Below, piece after piece: positions 23,154 through 28,165 of a stretch of DNA of 28,165 bases; the first letter of the stretch is position 1, and each line of letters begins with the position of its first letter. This DNA is from JALONO01 sp038209965 (GTDB taxonomy: Bacteria; Bacteroidota; Bacteroidia; Cytophagales; Thermoflexibacteraceae): contig JBBQXF010000063.1 of the NCBI GenBank assembly GCA_038209965.1, positions 1-28,165 of the forward strand, given 5' to 3'. A program made the position numbers and the translations under genes. The notes beneath the pieces were generated by a model. The model worked only from the letters and a program-made list of their open reading frames with translations. It did no database searches and was not told the DNA's origin.

Positions 23154-25586
23154 ATGCGGATTGTCAAGTTTATTTTGTCATTGGTCATTACCGCTGCCTT
23201 AGCGTACGGTGGCGATCATCGGTTTGGGACAGTGCCCCCACTGGGCAAATTTTTGGATCCTTTCTTTGGCTTTTGGCAAAACTCCGAAAGTAAAGAGCGG
23301 ACCCCGCCCGAGCAGTTGACAGCGGCGGGACTGAAGGGCAAAGTGACCGTGGTGTATGACGACAAACTGGTGCCCCATATTTTTGCCGAAAATGATGCCG
23401 ATCTCTATTTTGCCCAGGGCTATGTAACCGCCCAGCACCGGCTGTGGCAAATGGAGTTCCAAACCCACGCTGCGGCCGGGCGCATCTCCGAAATCTTGGC
23501 CACCGATGCCACGCTGGACTTGGACCGGACCAACCGCCGCAAAGGACTGGTGTTTGGGGCCAACAATTCCCTGCGCGCCATGGACAGTGTGCCCGCGATC
23601 CGCCAATGCCTAGCTGCCTACACTGCCGGGGTCAATGCCTACGTTGCCACGCTGAACGCCAAAACCCTTCCTTTGGAGTATAAACTGCTGGATTATCAGC
23701 CCGAACCTTGGGAACCGATCAAATCAGCCCTTTTGCTCAAGTACATGGCCAATACGCTGGCGGCCAGCGACGGAGACTTGGAAGCCACCAACGCCCTGCG
23801 GATGCTGGGCCGCAAAACCTATGATCTGCTGTTCCCCGATTATTATCCCGGCCAAGCGCCCATAGTGCCCACCGATAAACCTTGGGGATTTGATCCCCTC
23901 AAACTTGCCCAGCCAGTGGGTGCGTTTTCGCCCGATTTTGTCCAAGTGGAGCCCGTGGCCCAGCCTGATCCCGGCACTGGCAGCAACAACTGGGCGGTGG
24001 CTGGCAGCAAAACCGCTTCGGGAAATGCCATTCTTTGCGACGACCCCCACCTAACCCTTAGCCTGCCCTCGATCTGGTTTGAGGTACAACTGACCGCCCC
24101 GGGCGTTCACGTATACGGGGTCACGATCCCCGGTTCGCCCACGGTCGTCATTGGGTTCAACGACTCTCTGGCCTGGGGTGTGACCAATGCCCAGCGCGAT
24201 GTGCTCGACTGGTACAAAGTGCAGTTTAAAAACGCCCAACGAGAGGAATATTTGCTGGACGGCAATTGGGTCAAGACCCGCAAAGTGGTGGAGCAGATCA
24301 AACGCCGGGGCCAGCCAACCGTTACCGATACGGTTTGCTACACCGTATGGGGGCCAGTGATGTATGATGCCGCCTTCCGCGAGAAATCACAAAAGGCCAA
24401 CTATGCCCTCCGCTGGATTGCCCACGACGGCTCAAATGAGTTGTTGACCTACCACCTGCTGAACCGGGCGAAAAATTACCGTGATTTCAACAAAGCCCTA
24501 GATTATTTTGATTGTCCTGCCCAAAATTTTGCCTATGCGGCCGTCAATGGCGACATTGCCATGCGGGTTCAGGGCAAGTATCCCGCCAAGTGGAAAGAGC
24601 AGGGCAAGTTTCTGATGGACGGCACCACCTCCACCATGAAATGGCAGGGCTACATCCCCGATGCCCAGAATGTGCAGGTGCGCAACCCCGCCCGGGCGTA
24701 CGTCAGCTCGGCCAACCAGCACCCTGCCGACACGCTCTATCCGTATTATGTGCGCTCCTCTGGCTACGAGTTTTACCGCAACCGCCGGATCAACTCCCTG
24801 CTGGACAGTATGAAGGGCATCCGGCCAGCCGACATGATGCGGATGCAAAACGACAACTTCAACCTCCAGGCCGCCGAGAGCCTACCCTATTTCTTGGCCC
24901 AGATCGATGAGAAAAAACTGACCCCCGAACAGAAACGGGCCTTTGACCTGCTCAAAACGTGGGATTATTTCAACAGCCCCGAGGCCGAGGCCGCCACTTA
25001 CCACGAAGCTTGGTGGGGCAAACTCTATCCCCTCATTTGGGATGAAATGATCAACAACGAGCTTCCCCTGCCCTTTCCGAAGGAGAACACCACGATTGAT
25101 CTGCTAAAGAAATCACCAGATTTCCCCCTCTTTGACTTCAAGGCCAGCCCTGAAAAAGAGACGGCCAAGGACTTGATCGTCCGGGCATTTGGCCAAGCGG
25201 TGGACAGCGTGGCCAAATGGCAGATCAAGACCAACCAAAAAAGCATCCATTGGGCCGACTACAAAGCCACCAGCATTGCCCACTTGGTGCCACTGCTCAA
25301 GCCGTTTGGGGTCCATGATGTGCGCAATGGCGGCAACCGGGGCATCGTGAACGCGACCAGCTCACGGAACGGGCCTTCTTGGCGCATGGTGGTGGAACTG
25401 GACAAAAACGGGGTCAAAGGCTGGGGAGTGTATCCCGGTGGCCAGTCGGGCAACCCCGGCAGCCCCTACTATGCTAGCATGATCGACCACTGGCGAGACG
25501 GTCAGCATTACGAACTGCTGTTCATGAAATCGCCCAGTGAAAAAAGCGGGCGGATCCTGTTTGAGCAAGTACTGGTGGGCCAGTGA
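23154..25586 (+). CDS. Penicillin-acylase-family Ntn hydrolase
   Basis: An 810-residue precursor of the penicillin amidase / AHL acylase / cephalosporin acylase superfamily, which hydrolyses amide bonds. The N terminus (MRIVKFILSLVITAALAYGG) is a signal or anchor segment, so the enzyme should be periplasmic. The alpha-chain region includes VYDDKLVPHIFAENDADLYF and GYVTAQHRLWQMEFQTHAA. The autocatalytic cleavage site is in PGTGSNNWAVAGSKT, making Ser277 the nucleophile at the start of the beta chain. Downstream hallmarks are DDPHLTLSLPSIWFEV, GVTIPGSPTVVIGFNDSLAWGVTN and the C-terminal VYPGGQSGNPGSPYY. All processing elements look intact. The substrate is not predictable: acyl-homoserine lactones, beta-lactams or other amides are possible. 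It is monocistronic. Confidence 0.92.
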   Translation: MRIVKFILSLVITAALAYGGDHRFGTVPPLGKFLDPFFGFWQNSESKERTPPEQLTAAGLKGKVTVVYDDKLVPHIFAENDADLYFAQGYVTAQHRLWQMEFQTHAAAGRISEILATDATLDLDRTNRRKGLVFGANNSLRAMDSVPAIRQCLAAYTAGVNAYVATLNAKTLPLEYKLLDYQPEPWEPIKSALLLKYMANTLAASDGDLEATNALRMLGRKTYDLLFPDYYPGQAPIVPTDKPWGFDPLKLAQPVGAFSPDFVQVEPVAQPDPGTGSNNWAVAGSKTASGNAILCDDPHLTLSLPSIWFEVQLTAPGVHVYGVTIPGSPTVVIGFNDSLAWGVTNAQRDVLDWYKVQFKNAQREEYLLDGNWVKTRKVVEQIKRRGQPTVTDTVCYTVWGPVMYDAAFREKSQKANYALRWIAHDGSNELLTYHLLNRAKNYRDFNKALDYFDCPAQNFAYAAVNGDIAMRVQGKYPAKWKEQGKFLMDGTTSTMKWQGYIPDAQNVQVRNPARAYVSSANQHPADTLYPYYVRSSGYEFYRNRRINSLLDSMKGIRPADMMRMQNDNFNLQAAESLPYFLAQIDEKKLTPEQKRAFDLLKTWDYFNSPEAEAATYHEAWWGKLYPLIWDEMINNELPLPFPKENTTIDLLKKSPDFPLFDFKASPEKETAKDLIVRAFGQAVDSVAKWQIKTNQKSIHWADYKATSIAHLVPLLKPFGVHDVRNGGNRGIVNATSSRNGPSWRMVVELDKNGVKGWGVYPGGQSGNPGSPYYASMIDHWRDGQHYELLFMKSPSEKSGRILFEQVLVGQ

Positions 25587-25656
25587 GCCGCTGGCAACTA
25601 CTTTGACAACTTCGGCAAGCACTTTGGCTTTGCCGGAGGCGCAGTTGCAAAAATCG

Positions 25657-25684
25657 GTTGGCAAACCTGACAGGTGTTGCCAAC
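25657..25684. terminator. Palindrome downstream of the penicillin-acylase gene
   Basis: GTTGGCAAACCTG (25657-25669) and CAGGTGTTGCCAAC (25671-25684) pair with one bulged base and a one-base centre. A second hairpin lies just upstream (CGGCAAGC 25613-25620 with GCTTTGCCG 25627-25635). Together they probably terminate the acylase transcript, although T runs are lacking. Confidence 0.4.
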
Positions 25685-25754
25685 TGATTCCAAACCGTTC
25701 CAACTTTGCCGACAAAGGCAGATATAAAAAGCGGTCAAATAGAAAATCAACACG

Positions 25755-25971
25755 TTATTCCTCTTTTAAGCTACCCAAAAAGGCCACTAAATCCCGGATT
25801 TCCTTTTTGGTCAGCGAGTTGCCCATCGGGGCATACCCGATGGCACCGTTCTGCGCGTGTCGATCTTGCTCTTGTCCAACCTTGCGAATGTCCGATTTGC
25901 CGATTTTTAGCTTGATTTTGCGCGGCGGTTTCTTCCATCACTGTCCCCGAAATGGTTTCTTTGTCCTGCAT
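25755..25971 (-). pseudogene. C-terminal fragment of a c-type cytochrome domain, frameshifted
   Basis: Read on the minus strand, the end spells APMGNSLTKKEIRDLVAFLG followed by SLKEE and a TAA (25755-25757). This is the characteristic C-terminal helix of cytochrome c domains attached to large Bacteroidota and Planctomycete dehydrogenase-like proteins ('MPPMG..L...EIRDLVaFL.SLK'). Upstream, KETISGTVMEETAA lies in one frame, KIKLKIGKSDIRKVG in a second and KSKIDTRRTVPSGMP in a third, which together reconstruct the usual strand region before that helix. At least two frameshifts are needed, and the CxxCH heme site and the rest of the protein are missing. An in-frame stop lies just before the fragment. 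It is a dead remnant of a much larger gene. Confidence 0.65.
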
Positions 25972-26056
25972 GTCGCATTACTGCCAACGGCAGTCCGTCT
26001 AAAAACTATACGCTTCAAAGATAGCACAAATCCAAGAAAACTCTCTAACTTGTAGA

Positions 26057-26199
26057 ATGAAATTTATTACAGGAAAAAACAGAGCCACTTACAGCCTCAC
26101 AGAGCCAATGAAGAACTGATATCGCCCGACAATGTAGTTCGGCGCATAGACCTTTTTGTGGAGAGCTTAGACCTAGCCCCTTTGGGCTTTAATGACTGA
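26057..26199 (+). pseudogene. N-terminal remnant of an IS1182-like transposase
   Basis: The plus frame begins MKFITGKNRATYSLTEP and stops early. A shifted frame continues NEELISPDNVVRRIDLFVES and LDLAPLGF before a stop at 26197-26199. IS1182-family transposases of Bacteroidota begin with a 'MkfI.G..R.q..L.p.sleE.Is.dN.VR.Id.FV.sLdl..lGF' pattern, so this is the first ~47 residues of such a gene with a frameshift near 26100. No DDE catalytic core follows and no inverted terminal repeats were found. Confidence 0.6.
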
Positions 26200-26461
26200 T
26201 TTTGCGTCCTTTTACCGAAGGTATTTTGTGCTTTGCAAAGTAGCTTAGCTCAGATGTGCGGCAGCACCGCAGGCTTGTATGCCCTTGATATAGAGCCTCC
26301 CAAGGGGTTTTTAGACAGTTTGACAGTTTGCAGCTTGGCGAAGGTGGCGATCTTCAGCACAAATGTTGATGCGGAGAACCAAACTTTGATTAACCACAAA
26401 ACTGTCTGCGGAGAACTGAACCGCCACTTTTGCCAAACGCCTGTTAGCGGTGCGGTGTTTC
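26200..26461. repeat. Repeat-rich, cassette-like boundary of the DUF262 gene
   Basis: A non-coding segment of about 260 bases next to the end of the DUF262 gene. It contains a tandem GACAGTTT (26314-26329), a direct repeat TGCGGAGAAC (26370-26379 and 26407-26416), a small hairpin (TGCGG/CCGCA near 26256-26270) and a terminal hairpin-like CCGC...GTTAGCGGTGCGG (26421-26455). From memory, very similar sequence ending GTTAGCGGT recurs near unrelated genes in Bacteroidota genomes, so this may be a dispersed mobile repeat; that is unverified. A 71-codon open frame on the minus strand is likely a by-product of the repeat. Confidence 0.4.
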
Positions 26462-28165
26462 TCATTTGTTGAATATAAATTTCACAATTCTTTCTACTGC
26501 TTTTTTTGTTGCTGTGTCAATGTCGGCTTTTGTCCAATTGTCGTTTGGGTATGTTGTCAACGCCAAAGCAATACCATATTTGCTGTCTTTGTAACCTGAT
26601 TTGCTATTAATTGAATTTTGCTTTTTTGTCTTAAACCATTCCCGCCCAATTGACTTATTTATATCTTCTTCAAGCAATATTTTGTTTCCTAGTTTGTTTA
26701 CTATATTATTAAACTCTTCTTTGGTCGTAATATTTGCGTCTTGTTGTATTGTCGTTATGTTACGACCACTCGAAGGCATTATATGTTCAATGTTTACATT
26801 TTCTGCGAAGTCAAATTTAGTCTCTTTGTTTTTTGCGTAGAGGTATTCGTTTAGAAAAACAAGTAGATTTTTATCGTATTCAATAATTGCATCTGAAATA
26901 GCGTCAATGTTCCAGTTGTTCTTGATGTGTTCATTAAAATTATTTTTGATAATGTCTATTGAAATATTTTTGTCTACTAATTTTATGTTTTCACCAAACA
27001 AAAATGTTTTGAATTTTGAACTTGAATAGCCAGCATCGCTCAATTCCAATATTGTGAACAATCTTATTAAACACTCACACAAGTCCAAAATATTTTCTTC
27101 AGTGATTTCAGCTATTTCATAACGATATAAGTAGCCTGATAAAAATAATTTTGCGTTTTCGTTACACTTCAAAAGCAATTTGACAGACGGATAATCTTTG
27201 ATGTTGTTCCAAATGTTTATGATTTTAGTTAAATCGTTACACAGCAATAATGGGTCATTCAATAGTTCTTTTTTTATGTCTGTGTAATATCGTCTTAAAC
27301 CCGGTGTTGTTACATCGACAGATTCATTACCTTCTTTGTTGATACTAATGTATTCTTTATTAATTGCACGATTGATATACATAAATTGTTGCAACACTGC
27401 ATCAATGTCAACAATTTTTCTGCTACTCAACTCGTTCGCTAATTTGTTAATATTTTCCCATTGGTCGTTAAATGCTTTTTTGTTGTCGTCAGCATTTGAG
27501 TAGAGTTGTGCAGAAATAATGTCCGCATCTGAAAGCGGCATACCTGTAGAGTTCAATGAATTAAACATAGTTATTGCTTGCTCTATGTCCCAACTACGAA
27601 TTTCTATGACTTGACATTTTTCCAAAAATATATTTGCAAATTGATTAAGTTCGGATTCTGATTTTTCACCCAACTTGTCGAAAAAGAATTTGAAATTGCG
27701 GAAATGCTTTGTGTATTTATTATCCTTTTGTTTCCTTGGAATTTTATAGACGTTTTGTTCAGATGTATTGAAATCAGCTGCTTCAATGATAGTTTTCACT
27801 TCTTTAGGAAATAACTCGTTTATTGATTTATTTTCCACTATCAAGATATTTTGTGTTTTTGCATAATCTTTCAGCATTGAAGGAATATCTTCATCTTCTG
27901 CTTTAAATAAAATAGCCATAACTTTATTTCTTTTAGCTTTAAGACCTGCCTTTAACGCTTCGGATTCTTCATCATCTAGAACTTTAGTAATGGCTACATT
28001 TAGTTGCATTAATAACGCTTTGAGTAACAACAAAAAAGTCGTTGTGCGTTGTTGTCCGTCAATTAAGCTAAACCTATTTGTTACTGAACAATCAACAATG
28101 ATTGTCCCAAAAAAGTATGGGTCACTTGCATTAGAAGCGATGAATGCTTCAATGTCTTGCCACAG
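26462..28165 (-). CDS. DUF262/DUF1524 (GmrSD-like) nuclease, N terminus beyond the window
   Basis: At least 567 residues; the frame is open to the right edge, so the true start lies outside the window. Near the visible start it reads LWQDIEAFIA, then YFFGTIIVDC and FSLIDGQQRTTTFLLLL, which is the DGQQR motif of DUF262 (a ParB/Srx-like NTPase or nuclease domain). The middle has MFNSLNSTGMPLSDADIISA, also typical of DUF262. The C-terminal part carries the DUF1524 HNH-type motif VNIEHIMPSS, followed by an asparagine-rich stretch and KLGNKILL. The two domains in one chain match GmrSD-type type IV restriction enzymes, which attack modified phage DNA. The gene is much richer in A+T than the rest of the window and abuts repeats and dead mobile elements, suggesting acquisition by transfer. 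Defence function is inferred. Confidence 0.85.
   Translation of the reverse strand: MWQDIEAFIASNASDPYFFGTIIVDCSVTNRFSLIDGQQRTTTFLLLLKALLMQLNVAITKVLDDEESEALKAGLKAKRNKVMAILFKAEDEDIPSMLKDYAKTQNILIVENKSINELFPKEVKTIIEAADFNTSEQNVYKIPRKQKDNKYTKHFRNFKFFFDKLGEKSESELNQFANIFLEKCQVIEIRSWDIEQAITMFNSLNSTGMPLSDADIISAQLYSNADDNKKAFNDQWENINKLANELSSRKIVDIDAVLQQFMYINRAINKEYISINKEGNESVDVTTPGLRRYYTDIKKELLNDPLLLCNDLTKIINIWNNIKDYPSVKLLLKCNENAKLFLSGYLYRYEIAEITEENILDLCECLIRLFTILELSDAGYSSSKFKTFLFGENIKLVDKNISIDIIKNNFNEHIKNNWNIDAISDAIIEYDKNLLVFLNEYLYAKNKETKFDFAENVNIEHIMPSSGRNITTIQQDANITTKEEFNNIVNKLGNKILLEEDINKSIGREWFKTKKQNSINSKSGYKDSKYGIALALTTYPNDNWTKADIDTATKKAVERIVKFIFNK

Noticed and set aside
25537..26055. Plus-strand 172-codon frame after the penicillin-acylase gene
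   Set aside because: It overlaps the acylase end and runs antisense to the cytochrome c fragment; no domain.
26443..26450. Integron attC core site
   Set aside because: GTTAGCGG does not satisfy GTTRRRY fully and no paired R-type site was found, so only a possible dispersed repeat is claimed.
26250..26465. Minus-strand 71-codon frame after the DUF262 gene
   Set aside because: It lies wholly inside the repeat-rich segment, so it probably reflects the repeat rather than a gene.
1..28165. tRNA, rRNA or CRISPR array
   Set aside because: No cloverleaf with a conserved TTCGA loop, no rRNA signature and no regularly spaced repeats were seen by eye; a covariance-model scan was not possible.

Overview
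The window reads as chromosomal DNA of a member of the Bacteroidota, most likely a Cytophagales-type bacterium. The signs are a TonB-linked outer-membrane receptor with a carboxypeptidase-regulatory-like domain, DUF3667, DUF2480 and the CcmD-like family, a GMC oxidoreductase with a gluconate-dehydrogenase subunit 3 partner, TAnnTTTG-type promoter hexamers and the lack of strong Shine-Dalgarno sequences. No rRNA, tRNA or CRISPR array was seen. Most of the window is moderately GC-rich and reads as ordinary core or accessory genome. The right end (26.4-28.2 kb) and the stretches 9.37-9.65 kb and 11.25-11.54 kb are clearly AT-rich.

Layout. 0-5.3 kb: the start of an Rpn/PDDEXK-type nuclease gene running off the left edge; a large TonB-type outer-membrane beta-barrel protein (minus); a divergent TPR/transmembrane adenylate cyclase (plus); a convergent DUF1801 gene whose last codons form a terminator stem with those of the cyclase. 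5.6-9.2 kb: isocitrate dehydrogenase (plus), a STAS-like small protein (minus) sharing a perfect palindromic terminator with it, and a BamA/Omp85-type barrel protein (minus). 9.2-10.8 kb: an unannotated AT-rich stretch and a DUF3667 zinc-ribbon membrane protein. 10.8-12.5 kb: a decayed alkylation-repair locus, with an N-terminal stub of an Ada/AraC-type methyltransferase, a frameshifted Ada metal-binding protein and an intact AlkB dioxygenase. 12.6-15.0 kb: a two-gene operon for a GMC flavoprotein and its Tat-exported subunit 3. 15.4-17.3 kb: purB followed closely by a DUF2480 gene. 17.4-19.6 kb: an acidic hypothetical protein, a CcmD-like protein, a CcmE with cysteine in place of the heme-binding histidine, and a lipoprotein. 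19.7-22.8 kb: a conserved ~490-residue protein of unknown function and a secreted leucine-rich-repeat protein, both minus. 23.2-25.6 kb: a penicillin-acylase-family Ntn hydrolase.

25.6-26.5 kb is a gene graveyard: a cytochrome c C-terminal fragment with frameshifts, the N-terminal stub of an IS1182-like transposase, and a repeat-rich segment. It joins the core chromosome to an AT-rich DUF262/DUF1524 (GmrSD-like) gene that runs off the right edge and is the best candidate for an acquired defence gene.

Functionally the window mixes central metabolism (icd, purB), envelope proteins, cyclic-nucleotide signalling, cytochrome c maturation, DNA alkylation repair and a probable anti-phage nuclease. 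The most notable observations are the Cys-type CcmE detached from the other ccm genes, the degraded ada locus upstream of an intact alkB, the shared stem-loop made from two convergent stop regions, and the repeat-bounded DUF262 gene. All family assignments come from reading motifs, not from database searches.
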